From an uncultured Persicobacter sp. (lineage in GTDB: Bacteria > Bacteroidota > Bacteroidia > Cytophagales > Cyclobacteriaceae): a stretch of DNA of 64,000 nt. A program made the position numbers and the translations under genes. Shown one piece after another: positions 9,192-18,101 of the stretch. The stretch lies in NCBI GenBank assembly GCA_947498325.1, contig CANMKE010000020.1, positions 1 to 64,000 on the forward strand, in the 5' to 3' direction. The notes beneath the pieces are model-generated. The model saw only the letters and a program-made list of their open reading frames with translations, was not told the origin of the DNA and searched no databases. The number at the start of each line of letters is the position of its first letter. Position 1 is the stretch's first letter.

Positions 9192-9986
9192 ATGTGTTAT
9201 ACAGAAAAATACCTTGATCAAATGGACCGTATCCGTCAGGTGGTTGCCGGGCAGTCTGAGGTTATAAAAGAGGTAGCGAAATTGTTCGCTCAAACGATCG
9301 CTTCGGATCATATGGTCCACCTTTTCGGCTCGGGCCACTCCCGCATGATGGTCGAAGAAATGTGGCCTCGTTATGGTTCATTTCCGGGCTTCAACCCAAT
9401 CGTTGAACTTTCCCTTTCATTTCATAATTTGGTCGTGGGCGCCAATGGTCAGCGACAAGCTATGTTTTTGGAAAATGTGCCGGGTTTGGCCGACCGTATT
9501 TTGCGTAATTTCGACCTTTCAGATCAAGATACAGCTTTAGTGATTTCCTCAAGTGGCTGCAACATTGCACCGATCGAAATGGCCGAAGGCTTCAAAGCCA
9601 AAGGTTTGAAGGTCGTTGCTTTGGTGTCATCGGATCATTTGGAAGGATCAGACTCCAAAGATGCTCGAGGAAAGAAATTGACCGACTTTGCAGACTATAT
9701 TTTAGATACGGGTGCTCCTTTGGGCGATGCGATGATCCACATTGAGGGCCTTGATACGCCGGTCGCTCCGGGTAGTACCTTGGGCGGGGTGGCCTTAATC
9801 AATTGTATCAAAGCCGAAACGGCTGCACTGTTACATCAGATGGGCAAATCGCCAAAAGTACTCAGCAGCGGCAAAATTGTAGGACAGCAGCGGGCGACCG
9901 AACTTTTTGAGGCAGCCTACGACCAACATGCCCGATTGATTGCTAAACAATATCAAAATATTGGAGCCGATGAAGCCGTTGTATAA
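9192..9986 (+). CDS. SIS-domain sugar isomerase (UPF0309-like)
   Basis: A 264-residue cytoplasmic protein with a SIS (sugar isomerase) fold, resembling the UPF0309 group. LFGSGHSRMMVEEM at about 39-52 is the first phosphosugar-binding turn. VISSSGCNIAPIEMAEGFKA at about 117-136 is the second, with the Ser-rich loop that binds the phosphate. Proteins of this group act on, or sense, phosphosugars, often amino-sugar phosphates; the exact reaction is not established. It lies 67 bases after the ROK kinase gene and directly before the FAD oxidoreductase gene. The kinase-then-isomerase order supports a phosphorylated sugar intermediate in this pathway. Confidence 0.85.
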   Translation: MCYTEKYLDQMDRIRQVVAGQSEVIKEVAKLFAQTIASDHMVHLFGSGHSRMMVEEMWPRYGSFPGFNPIVELSLSFHNLVVGANGQRQAMFLENVPGLADRILRNFDLSDQDTALVISSSGCNIAPIEMAEGFKAKGLKVVALVSSDHLEGSDSKDARGKKLTDFADYILDTGAPLGDAMIHIEGLDTPVAPGSTLGGVALINCIKAETAALLHQMGKSPKVLSSGKIVGQQRATELFEAAYDQHARLIAKQYQNIGADEAVV

Positions 9987-10005
9987 TTTGAAGGCAAATA
10001 CGGCC

Positions 10006-11358
10006 ATGAGTAAGTTGGCAGACGTACTGGTGATCGGTAGTGGTTCCGCCGGGGCCGTCGCTGCTATATCGGCTGCTCAGTCCAAATACAAAGTGATGCT
10101 GATTGAGCGTTTGGGTTTTGCCGGAGGCACATCAACCCAAATGTTGGACACTTTTTACGGCTTTTTTACCCCAGGAGAAAATGCCCGCAAGATTGTTGGC
10201 GGGATTCCTGATTGGGTGGTTAATCGACTGAATAAAAGTGGGGATGTCTTTTTGCGCCCGAACACCTATGGAGCGGGTACGGGCGTAAATTATAATCCTG
10301 AACGGCTAAAAAGCGTGTGGGACGAAATGTTTATGGCTCATGGTGTGGAAGTGATTTACCATAGCACTTTGGTCGGGATTGAGCCGTATGGTGAGCAGCA
10401 AAAATGTCTGTTTTTTCATAAGGGCATTGGTATTTTTGAAGTGATTGCCAAGCGGGTTATCGATGCAACCGGCGATGCAGATTATTGTCATTGGAAGGGG
10501 CACGCTTATGAAAAGGCCGGCGAAAAGGAAGCTGCCCAAAGCCTAACGACTACTTTCCGGATGGCCAATGTGGATTTGGATAAATTTGAGAAAGCTGGAG
10601 GCAAGAAGATGCTTAAAGAGCAAATGCAGGTGGCCGTTGAAAGTGGCCGACATCCGCTACCACGAAAAGAAGGCTCCGCACATGAGATGAATGTGTTCGG
10701 TTGTGTATCTACCGTTGCCGTAAAGGTGGCGGGTCATGATCCTTTGGATCCGCAAAGCATGAGCTTGGCCGAGATTGAAGGGCGCCGACAGGCCTTTGTT
10801 TTCGAGGCTTTTTTCCGGGATATGGTCGCTGGTTATGAGAACGCAAAGATCATCGGTCTTTCGACACAGATTGGCGTGCGGGAGACTCGTCGGGTGTATG
10901 GAAAATATCGACTGAGTATGGATGATTTTGATCAGCGCAGACAATTCGAGAATCAGATTTTGATTTGTGGGGCACCGGTGGAAGATCATCGCAGCACACC
11001 GGACGGAGGCGCCGAAACTTATTGGAAATATGTACCTGATTATGGGGTATATGGGGTTCCTTACGGTTGTATTGTTCCTGAAAAAAGTGAGATGGATTGG
11101 GTGGTAGGTCGCTGTTTTTCGGCTACGCACCAAGCGCATGCTTCTTGTCGATCAATGGCGCAGACCATGTCGATGGGCCAAGCCGCAGGACAGGCTGCTG
11201 TGCTTTCTCTGGATCAGGATACCGACGCTTGGGGAATCAATAAGGCTGATTTGTCCAACCGTTTGCTGAAGTTGGGCGCCGTTTTGGAAATGCCGCAGGA
11301 GAGGGCTCAAATGGAAAGAAATTCGTGGTCAAAAAATAAATTGAGTAATGAAAGCTAA
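10006..11358 (+). CDS. FAD-dependent oxidoreductase
   Basis: About 450 residues, of the FAD_oxidored (Pfam 12831-like) group. The dinucleotide-binding motif VLVIGSGSAGAVAA is at residues 8-21, followed by ERLGFAGGTSTQ and a second FAD contact at RVIDATGDADY. A late CRSMAQTMSMGQAAGQAA segment contributes the C-terminal flavin contact. Enzymes of this group are often annotated as flavin-dependent oxidoreductases beside sugar-catabolic genes and are poorly characterised. I start at the ATG at 10006; an alternative ATG at 9970 would overlap the SIS gene by 17 bases and add 12 residues. The 3' end overlaps the next gene by 11 bases, which argues for translational coupling with the phosphotriesterase-family hydrolase. 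Confidence 0.85.
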   Translation: MSKLADVLVIGSGSAGAVAAISAAQSKYKVMLIERLGFAGGTSTQMLDTFYGFFTPGENARKIVGGIPDWVVNRLNKSGDVFLRPNTYGAGTGVNYNPERLKSVWDEMFMAHGVEVIYHSTLVGIEPYGEQQKCLFFHKGIGIFEVIAKRVIDATGDADYCHWKGHAYEKAGEKEAAQSLTTTFRMANVDLDKFEKAGGKKMLKEQMQVAVESGRHPLPRKEGSAHEMNVFGCVSTVAVKVAGHDPLDPQSMSLAEIEGRRQAFVFEAFFRDMVAGYENAKIIGLSTQIGVRETRRVYGKYRLSMDDFDQRRQFENQILICGAPVEDHRSTPDGGAETYWKYVPDYGVYGVPYGCIVPEKSEMDWVVGRCFSATHQAHASCRSMAQTMSMGQAAGQAAVLSLDQDTDAWGINKADLSNRLLKLGAVLEMPQERAQMERNSWSKNKLSNES

Positions 11359-12298
11359 GGTAAGAACGATCCTCGGGGACATTGATAAAGCACAAATTGG
11401 TTTGACCTATTCTCATGAGCATATTGTGATTGATGAAGGGTTCGTGACGGCCGGTCATCCGGAATTTCTGCTCAATGATGAGCAAAAGATCAGTAAGGAA
11501 TTAATGGATTTTAAAAAGATGGGCGGACAAACGGTCGTCGATACCATGCCAGCAAATGCGGGTCGTAATCCAATTTTATCAGCCAAAATAAGCCGACAAA
11601 CAGGGGTGCATATGATCATCCCGACCGGTATACATTTGGAACAATATTACCCTAAAAATCACTGGCGTTATAAAATCACCCAAAAGGAAATGACCCAGCT
11701 GTTTGTGGATGATATTACGATTGGTATGGATGCCTTTGATTATAGCAGTCCGATTGTTCAGCGAACAGACAACAAAGCAGGCTTGATTAAACTCGCCACC
11801 GGAGACGATCGATTTACCAAGCATCAAAATATGGTTTTTGAATCGGTGGTGGATGCACATCTGGAAACCGGCGCTCCTATATTAACCCACACCAATTTTG
11901 GCAAGCAAGCATTTGAGCAAGCCAAAAAGTTCAAGGAAATGGGGGCCAACTTACGGCATGTGGTTTTATCGCATGTAGATCGTAATTTGGATTTGGATGA
12001 GCATCGCCGGATCCTGGACCTTGGGGTAAGTTTGGAGTATGACAGTTTTTTCAGGTGGAAGGGAGATCAAAATCATTCTGCCGATCAGTTGATCAGTTTG
12101 ATTGAGTCTTATCCCGATCAAATTGTCGTCGGGATGGATATGGCTAAAAATGCCTATTGGAAATCTTATGGAGGACAACCCGGATTGACTTATTTATATC
12201 CTAAGATCAAAGAGCTATTATATGATCAAGGCTTGGGAGAATATGTTAAGCATGTGTTTTTCACCACTCCATCAGCTATATTTTCCTTCTTTAAATAG
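11348..12298 (+). CDS. Phosphotriesterase-family hydrolase (probable lactonase)
   Basis: A 316-residue member of the amidohydrolase superfamily, PTE group (COG1735). All expected metal ligands can be found: His23 and His25 in YSHEH, a candidate carboxylated lysine in AGLIKLATG, His in ILTHTNFG, His in LSHVDRN and Asp in VVGMDMA. Some characterised bacterial PTE homologues hydrolyse sugar lactones or phosphorylated sugar lactones, which would fit an operon with dehydrogenases; organophosphate hydrolysis is not implied. It has no signal peptide and is cytoplasmic. It is the last gene of the operon that starts with the GntR regulator. No terminator lies directly after it; the nearest strong one is at 12677. 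Confidence 0.88.
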   Translation: MKAKVRTILGDIDKAQIGLTYSHEHIVIDEGFVTAGHPEFLLNDEQKISKELMDFKKMGGQTVVDTMPANAGRNPILSAKISRQTGVHMIIPTGIHLEQYYPKNHWRYKITQKEMTQLFVDDITIGMDAFDYSSPIVQRTDNKAGLIKLATGDDRFTKHQNMVFESVVDAHLETGAPILTHTNFGKQAFEQAKKFKEMGANLRHVVLSHVDRNLDLDEHRRILDLGVSLEYDSFFRWKGDQNHSADQLISLIESYPDQIVVGMDMAKNAYWKSYGGQPGLTYLYPKIKELLYDQGLGEYVKHVFFTTPSAIFSFFK

Positions 12299-12743
12299 AC
12301 ATATGAATTAGGTGGATGACGGCTTGGGATGAGATCGTTTTCCACTATTCATCAAATGCCTTTTTTTGGCCTGACGGTGATGCTCCCTTGCTTTGTTACC
12401 ATACATCAACAGACATCTTTCAGATAATCAGGGTAATTTTTCGATTGACATTTAGCGTATCAAATGGACTATTCAGGTGTAGCAAATAAAGAATAGTTTT
12501 GGGAAGGAGGGCTTTTTAACCTTAGGGAGATGGTTGATCCTTGAAGTTCAGCAAGACCATCTAAATACGATTTTGTATTTAGTCTAAGAAAGGGCTGTCC
12601 GATATGCTGAATAATATATTTGGACAGTTACTGTGCAGGTCGACGGCTGCTCCCCAAACATTTGTGCAAATATTCAAGCATTTTATCCACGTTTACCCGT
12701 GGGTAAAATGCTTTTTTTGTAAGCATTAACACGGATATTTTTT
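12299..12743. other. Long leader region before GH3 gene
   Basis: 445 bases without a gene. It contains TAGTTTTG at 12494-12501, a perfect match to the Bacteroidota -7 element but with no good -33. A small hairpin CTAAATAC/GTATTTAG follows at about 12561-12582, then a GTCC...GGAC pairing at about 12597-12628, and then the strong terminator at 12677-12718. This could be a small RNA with its own terminator, or a transcription-attenuating leader of the GH3 gene. Confidence 0.4.
12677..12718 (+). terminator. Strong intrinsic terminator 26 bases before GH3 start
   Basis: A 15-base stem, AGCATTTTATCCACG pairing with CGTGGGTAAAATGCT with one G-U pair, a 6-base loop, and a run of seven T. It lies 379 bases after the phosphotriesterase-family gene and only 26 bases before the GH3 ATG, so it may be an attenuator or may end a small RNA. 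Confidence 0.85.
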
Positions 12744-15026
12744 ATGGACACTTATTACAAAATCAATCTCTCGGTTGTATTTTTTATGTTTTGCAGTTTG
12801 GCCACTTTCGCGCAGCCTGCAATGAATGACCAGCAAATCGAGCAGAAGGTGGATGCCTTGCTGAAGAAAATGACCCTAAAGGAAAAAGTAGGGCAGCTCA
12901 ATCAGTTGAAGGGAAACTACTCAACCGATATTTACGAACAGAACATCGACCTGAATGAGGCGATCAAAAGAGGTGAAGTGGGTGCCTTGACTCCTTATAC
13001 CAATTTGGATCAAATGAGGAAATGGCAGCAGTTGGCTGTGGACAGTTCTCGCCTTGGAATCCCAATGCTTTACGGAGCAGATGTGATCCACGGTTACCGC
13101 ACGATCTTTCCGGCGCCAATCGGTCAGGCCTCTTCATGGGATATGGAAAAAATACAAAATGCCGAGCGCATTGCTGCCGTTGAGGCGACTGCCGCTGGTT
13201 TGATGTGGAACTTCACTCCGATGTTGGATATTGCCCGTGACCCTCGTTGGGGCCGCGTGATGGAAGGTGGGGGCGAAGACCCTTATTTGGTATCGCAGAT
13301 TGCCCGTGCACGTGTGCGTGGTATTCAGGGCAACGACCTTTCGAAACCAAACACGATGATGGCGACGGCTAAGCACTTTGCAGCTTATGGTCGTGCCGAA
13401 GGCGGACAGGAATATAACTCTACCGAGGTTTCTGAACGCACCTTAAGAGAAATCTACTTGCCACCGTTCAAAGCGGCTCAAGAAGAGGGCATCGCTTGTA
13501 TGATGAATGGTTTCAATGCGATCAACGGAATTCCAGCAACAGCCAATGAGTTTTTGTTGAAGCAGGTATTGAGAAAAGAATGGAAATTCAAAGGCTTCAT
13601 GGTATCGGATGCCAACTCGATTTATGAGTTGATTCCTCATGGTTATGCGGCGGATAAAAAAGAAGCAGCTTACAAAGCCTTTACGGCTGGCTCAGACACG
13701 GATCTTTGGGCCAATGTATATATGGAGTATTTGCCAGAATTGGTAGAAGAGGGATACATTGACGAAAAAGACATTGATGCTTCTGTAAGAAAGATCTTGA
13801 TCTATAAATACAAAATGGGATTGTTCGATCATCCTTATCAGTATTTCAACAAAAAAAGATTCAAAAAAGAAATATTCACCAAAGCACATAAACAGGCTTC
13901 TTTGGAATTGGCGGAAGAGTCAATGGTATTGTTGAAGAATAAAAATCAGACACTTCCAATCACTAAAAAAGCCAAGAAAATTGCTTTGATGGGGCCATTG
14001 GTGAATTCAAGACAGTTCAAGGATTTGATTGGTAACTGGACTGGTTTTTCTAAACCAGAAGATGCCATTATGCTTGATCAAGGATTCAAAGATGTTAAAG
14101 CTAAAGATCAAGAAATTATCTTCAGTCAAGCATGTGAAGCTTGGGGTAAATGCCCGGATGCTTTGATGGATGAGGCGGTAGAAATCGCTAAAAAATCAGA
14201 CTTCATCGTTTTGGCATTGGGTGAGCAAGGCTATAACTCTGGCGAGTGTGGTTCTCGTGCAGACATCACTTTGCCAGGAAATCAAGAAGAATTGATCGAA
14301 AGAATCGCCGCTTTGAACAAGCCTTTCGCTGTGTTGGTCATGGCGGGTCGCCCGATGGTATTGACTTCTGTAATTGACAAAATCCCTGCTTTGCTATACT
14401 GTTGGCAACCAGGAACCATGGCGGGTGAGGCAATCGCCAACTTGGTTTTCGGTAAAAAATCACCAAGTGCCAAATTGCCGATGACCTTGCCATATGCTTT
14501 GGGTCAGGTGCCTATTTACTATAACAAATTGAGCTCTGGTCGTCCGAAATTGGATCCTAAAGACAAACGATGGGGGTTGAACTCTTGGTCAGATGTACCG
14601 AATGAGCCTTTGTTCGCTTTTGGTCATGGATTGACGTACTCTAAATTCGAGTATGGTCCTTTGAAAGTAAACAAAACCGCTTTCGGTCTTGAGGACACTT
14701 TGGAAGTAAGCTGCTTAGTGAAAAATACCGGTAACTACGATGCTGACGAGATCACTCAGCTTTATATCAGAGACATTGCTGCATCAGTGGCAAGACCTGT
14801 CAAAGTGCTGAAAGGCTTCGAGCGTTTCTCTTTGAAAAAGGGAGAGCAGAAAGAAGTGAAATTCACTTTGACGCTTGATGACCTTAAATATTGGAATGAC
14901 AAAATGAACTTTGATGTTGAAGATGGAACTTTCAAGATCATGGTCGGCCCAGCTTCGGATAACGTGCAAGAGGTTACCGTGGAGCTAAAAGGCTATAAGT
15001 CATTCTTTAGCAAAAACGTACAATAA
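12744..15026 (+). CDS. GH3 beta-glucosidase-type hydrolase
   Basis: A 760-residue family GH3 enzyme of the BglX layout: a signal peptide (cleavage near TFAQ, about residue 24), the (beta/alpha)8 domain with IARDPRWGRVMEGGGEDPYL, the KHFAAYG motif, and the catalytic nucleophile Asp289 in KGFMVSDANS. An alpha/beta sandwich domain and a C-terminal fibronectin type III-like domain (ARPVKVLKGFERFSLKKGE) follow. It would release glucose or another sugar from the non-reducing end of beta-linked oligosaccharides in the periplasm. The length is normal for the family and no defect is seen. It is the first glycoside hydrolase of the cluster, separated from the upstream operon by a terminator, and followed by a weak hairpin and a copy of repeat A before the GH94 gene. 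Confidence 0.92.
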   Translation: MDTYYKINLSVVFFMFCSLATFAQPAMNDQQIEQKVDALLKKMTLKEKVGQLNQLKGNYSTDIYEQNIDLNEAIKRGEVGALTPYTNLDQMRKWQQLAVDSSRLGIPMLYGADVIHGYRTIFPAPIGQASSWDMEKIQNAERIAAVEATAAGLMWNFTPMLDIARDPRWGRVMEGGGEDPYLVSQIARARVRGIQGNDLSKPNTMMATAKHFAAYGRAEGGQEYNSTEVSERTLREIYLPPFKAAQEEGIACMMNGFNAINGIPATANEFLLKQVLRKEWKFKGFMVSDANSIYELIPHGYAADKKEAAYKAFTAGSDTDLWANVYMEYLPELVEEGYIDEKDIDASVRKILIYKYKMGLFDHPYQYFNKKRFKKEIFTKAHKQASLELAEESMVLLKNKNQTLPITKKAKKIALMGPLVNSRQFKDLIGNWTGFSKPEDAIMLDQGFKDVKAKDQEIIFSQACEAWGKCPDALMDEAVEIAKKSDFIVLALGEQGYNSGECGSRADITLPGNQEELIERIAALNKPFAVLVMAGRPMVLTSVIDKIPALLYCWQPGTMAGEAIANLVFGKKSPSAKLPMTLPYALGQVPIYYNKLSSGRPKLDPKDKRWGLNSWSDVPNEPLFAFGHGLTYSKFEYGPLKVNKTAFGLEDTLEVSCLVKNTGNYDADEITQLYIRDIAASVARPVKVLKGFERFSLKKGEQKEVKFTLTLDDLKYWNDKMNFDVEDGTFKIMVGPASDNVQEVTVELKGYKSFFSKNVQ

Positions 15027-15040
15027 TAGGTGAAGGGAAA

Positions 15041-15080
15041 TGATGGCTGTTTTTAAGAAATGAACAGTCATCTTTCTCTT
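15041..15080 (+). terminator. Weak terminator-like hairpin
   Basis: GATGGCTGTT pairs with AACAGTCATC (one G-U pair) and is followed by a broken T tract, 16 bases after the GH3 stop. The tail is interrupted, so termination may be partial. Confidence 0.45.
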
Positions 15081-15171
15081 TTATAAATAATATTTTACTC
15101 ACTAAAGTAGCTGATACAATCTTTGTTATAGGTGATGTGAAACCCTCATTTATAGCTTATCTATTTTTACA

Positions 15172-15244
15172 GCTGTATGGATGCACCTACGTGTGTATCC
15201 TAATCATTTGATTTTGGGCAGACACATAGGTCAGTCCTTACAGC
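15172..15244. repeat. Palindromic repeat A, copy 2
   Basis: The left arm GCTGTATGGATGCACCTACG and the right arm ACATAGGTCAGTCCTTACAG flank a short AT-rich loop. It lies between the GH3 and GH94 genes. It lacks the AAAATTTCGTGGT tail that follows copies 1 and 5. Confidence 0.8.
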
Positions 15245-15317
15245 AACAAACATGTAATCTATCTACACAAGTATCTGCTACTTTAAGCACTAATTTTTCA
15301 CTCCTTTACAAATAGTT

Positions 15318-17711
15318 ATGAGATTCGGATTTTTTGATGATGAGAATAAAGAGTATGTGATTACAAATCCCGAAACTCCTCGATCGTGGACCAATTATTT
15401 GGGTTCAACAGATTTCGGATCGGTTATCACCAACCATGCGGGCGGTTACAGTTTTTTCAAGTCAGCAGCACAGGGTCGTTTTACACGATTGAGATTTAAT
15501 TCCATTCCGATGGATCAGCCAGGTAGATATATTTACTTGCACGATCATGAAAATAAAGATTTTTGGTCTAATAGCTGGCAGCCAGTTGGTAAGCCGGTGG
15601 ATCAGTTCAAAAGTGTGTGTCGCCACGGAACGGGATATACCAAAATCGCTGCTGAATATTCAGGTATCAATAGTGAGGTTACTTATTTTGTTCCGGAAGG
15701 GAAGCATTATGAGTGTTGGATTGTAAAAGTGAAAAATGACAGCGATCGTTTCCGCAAAATGTCATTGTTCACCTATGTGGAGTATGCTGGTAACTGGAAT
15801 GCACAAGATGACCAGGTAAACTTGCAGTACACCCAATATACGGTTAAGATGACCGCCAAAGGCAATTTGATTGATCACGGAACAAATGTAAACCTACCTT
15901 CACTACCTGAAAACTTCGAAGAGAAAGATCAAGGAAGACACACCTTTATGGGAGTTTCTGGAGCTTTGGTCAAAGGTTTCGATACCGATCGTGAAGCATT
16001 TATCGGGCCATACCGCACTTACGCCAACCCATTGGTGGTAGAGCGTGGCGAATGTGGAAATACCGAGGCAGCCGGTGATAATGGTTGTGGTGTATTCCAG
16101 GTTCCGGTAGAGTTGCAGCCTGGCGAAGAAAAAGAATTCGTCGTATTGATGGGTGTGGGATCAGCAGAAAAAGAAGGTGCGGAAGCCCTTGCTACATTCG
16201 ATACGGTTGAGAAAGCCAAAGCCGCTTTTGAGGAAGTAAAAAACAACTGGCACCGCAAAATCGAAAGCCTTTGGGTGAAAACTCCAGACGCTTCTTTTGA
16301 TAGCATGATCAATACGTGGAGCCCTTACAACTGTTTGATCACTTATTTCTGGTCGCGTGCAGCATCCTTGATTTATAATGGTGAGCGTGATGGCTTGGGG
16401 TACCGTGATTCGGTTCAGGATGTGATGGGTACTGCCGCTTTGATTCCTTCAGAAGTTCGTGAGCGTTTGATTTTGATGCTTTCTGGTCAGGTGGCCAATG
16501 GTGGTGCGATTCCAGTAGTGAAGCCTTACGCACACTTCCCAGGTCAAATGTCAGCACCAAAAGCCGAGGAATACCGTTCGGATGATGCGATGTGGTTGTT
16601 CAATGCCGTGCCGTTGTATGTTCGTGAAACGGGTGATGTTGATTTCTACCAATTGGATATTCCTTTTGCCGATCAAGGTTCAGCAACAGTTTTCGGTCAC
16701 CTAAGAAGAGCGATTGAGTTCAACTTGGATCGTTTGGGAGCGCATGGTTTGCCATGTGGTTTGTTGGCCGATTGGAATGACTGTTTGGAATTAGGACAAA
16801 AAGGGGAGACCGTTTTTGTTGCTTTCCAATTGCGTTATGCTTTGAAGGTATATGGAGAAATCGCTCAAATGCTCAATCAAGAAGCAGAGCAAACATGGGC
16901 AGCGGAGCAGTTGGCCATTGTTGATAAAAATATTGAAGATCACGCCTGGGATGGTGAGTGGTTCTTGCGTGCTTTCCGTGATGACGGCATGAAGTTCGGA
17001 ACCAACGAAGCCGAAGAAGGAAAAATCTTCTTGAACCCACAAGCATGGTCAGTGATCAGTGAGTACGCTCAAGGAACACGCGCCGAGCAAGTATTGGTTG
17101 CTGTAAGAAAGCAATTGGCGACCGATCACGGGATCATGGTTTGTACGCCTCCTTTCGTGAAGACCGACTACCGCGTGGTTCGCGCTACTTTGATGAACCC
17201 TGGTATGAAAGAAAATGCAGGTATTTTCAACCATACTCAAGGATGGGGAATCATGGCTGAAGCGATGGTAGGTAATGGCGATCAGGCGTATGAATATTTC
17301 AAAGCGACCAGCCCGGCCTCTTATAACGACCAGGCGGAAGTTCGTCAGATTGAGCCTTATGTGGTTTGTCAATCGACACACTCTAAGCACAGTCCTCGCT
17401 TTGGTGCCTCTCGTGTGCCGTGGCTTTCGGGTGCAGCTACTTGGTTGTACTACTCTGCTACGCAACATATTTTGGGTGTTCGCCCTCAATTGGAAGGTTT
17501 GGAAGTGAATCCATGTATCCCGTCAAGCTGGGATGGCTTCGAATGTAGCCGTTTGTTCAGAGACAAAAAGATCAATATCAAGGTGCAAAATCCTAAGGGA
17601 AATTGCAGCGGCGTAAGCCATATCCTCATCGGAGACCAACGCATCGAAGGAAGTCTGATTCCTAATGAATTGTTAGCCGATCAGATGGATGTATTGGTGG
17701 TAATGAAATAA
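15318..17711 (+). CDS. GH94 phosphorylase (cellobiose phosphorylase-like)
   Basis: A 797-residue protein of GH94, formerly called glycosyltransferase family 36. It begins MRFGFFDDENKEYVI with no signal peptide, so it is cytoplasmic. The N-terminal beta-sandwich domain covers about residues 1-300, and the (alpha/alpha)6 barrel includes RDSVQDVMG and LLADWNDCLELG. In characterised GH94 enzymes the DWND motif (Asp485, Asp488 here) carries the catalytic acid. The length is that of cellobiose phosphorylases (about 800). Known members split beta-1,4 glucose disaccharides with inorganic phosphate into glucose 1-phosphate and a free sugar; cellobiose is the most likely substrate here but is not proven. 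It fits with the two GH9 genes, which would generate beta-1,4-gluco-oligosaccharides outside. Confidence 0.88.
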   Translation: MRFGFFDDENKEYVITNPETPRSWTNYLGSTDFGSVITNHAGGYSFFKSAAQGRFTRLRFNSIPMDQPGRYIYLHDHENKDFWSNSWQPVGKPVDQFKSVCRHGTGYTKIAAEYSGINSEVTYFVPEGKHYECWIVKVKNDSDRFRKMSLFTYVEYAGNWNAQDDQVNLQYTQYTVKMTAKGNLIDHGTNVNLPSLPENFEEKDQGRHTFMGVSGALVKGFDTDREAFIGPYRTYANPLVVERGECGNTEAAGDNGCGVFQVPVELQPGEEKEFVVLMGVGSAEKEGAEALATFDTVEKAKAAFEEVKNNWHRKIESLWVKTPDASFDSMINTWSPYNCLITYFWSRAASLIYNGERDGLGYRDSVQDVMGTAALIPSEVRERLILMLSGQVANGGAIPVVKPYAHFPGQMSAPKAEEYRSDDAMWLFNAVPLYVRETGDVDFYQLDIPFADQGSATVFGHLRRAIEFNLDRLGAHGLPCGLLADWNDCLELGQKGETVFVAFQLRYALKVYGEIAQMLNQEAEQTWAAEQLAIVDKNIEDHAWDGEWFLRAFRDDGMKFGTNEAEEGKIFLNPQAWSVISEYAQGTRAEQVLVAVRKQLATDHGIMVCTPPFVKTDYRVVRATLMNPGMKENAGIFNHTQGWGIMAEAMVGNGDQAYEYFKATSPASYNDQAEVRQIEPYVVCQSTHSKHSPRFGASRVPWLSGAATWLYYSATQHILGVRPQLEGLEVNPCIPSSWDGFECSRLFRDKKINIKVQNPKGNCSGVSHILIGDQRIEGSLIPNELLADQMDVLVVMK

Positions 17712-17716
17712 TTTTT

Positions 17717-17762
17717 AAAAAACACTGGTTCAAGCGTCTGGCTTGGATCAGTGTTTTTTTTA
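17717..17762 (+). terminator. Intrinsic terminator after GH94
   Basis: A long stem built from AACACTG pairing with CAGTGTT and an inner GTTCAAGC / GGCTTGG pairing, followed by eight T. It lies 5 bases after the GH94 stop. Confidence 0.85.
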
Positions 17763-17800
17763 AACCAAAAATGAGACGGGGTATTGGTTTGTCCTGTTGC

Positions 17801-17850
17801 CGTAGGGACGTTGCATGCAACGTCCGTACCGTTAGGTACAAAAATAAGCA
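17801..17850. repeat. Palindromic repeat F, copy 1
   Basis: GACGTTGCATGCAACGTC at 17807-17824 is a perfect 18-base palindrome, followed by CGTACCGTTAGGTACAA. A variant lies at 58087-58135 before the GH36-like gene, with the same CCGTACCGT(T/C)AGGTACAA continuation. Confidence 0.75.
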
Positions 17851-17860
17851 CCTCATGAAA

Positions 17861-18041
17861 AATACAAAGGGGGTTTGGTTTGTCCACGGATTACGCAGAT
17901 TTCACAGATTTTTGGGATGAGCTGTATTTGATCCTTGCTCACAGATCGGTAATTCTAATAAAATAAAAAATCAAGGTAATCCTGTAAATCAAGGTAATCA
18001 TGGTTATTAACACCTCTCCAACTTTCTTGTGTAGTGCTTAA
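17861..18041 (+). repeat. Composite repeat E-C, copy 1
   Basis: Part E (AAAATACAAAGGG, then TTTGTCCACGGATTACGCAG) is followed by part C (AATCAAGGTAATCCTGTAAA, then TCAAGGTAATCATGGT, and ending GTGTAGTGCTTA). The same E-then-C order occurs at 31018-31175, and part C alone at 25578-25653. In all three places it stands directly before a CAZyme or esterase gene in the same orientation, here 60 bases before the GH9 lipoprotein gene. Confidence 0.75.
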
Positions 18042-18101
18042 ATCATGGTCAAAAACACCCCTGCATATATTAGATATTAAATTTTTTAAACAAATAATAA
18101 G

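Noticed and set aside
6669-12298. The operon as a recent foreign island
   Set aside because: Base composition looked only slightly richer in GC than the neighbours by eye, and no mobile-element gene or boundary repeat flanks it; a computed composition profile would be needed.
11348-12298. Organophosphate-degrading phosphotriesterase
   Set aside because: The family name is historical. The sugar-catabolic setting points to a lactonase or similar activity, and no sequence feature argues for organophosphates.
12716-12743. Promoter for the GH3 gene formed by TTTG at 12716 and TATTTTTT at 12736
   Set aside because: The spacer is only 16 bases and transcription would start inside the coding sequence.
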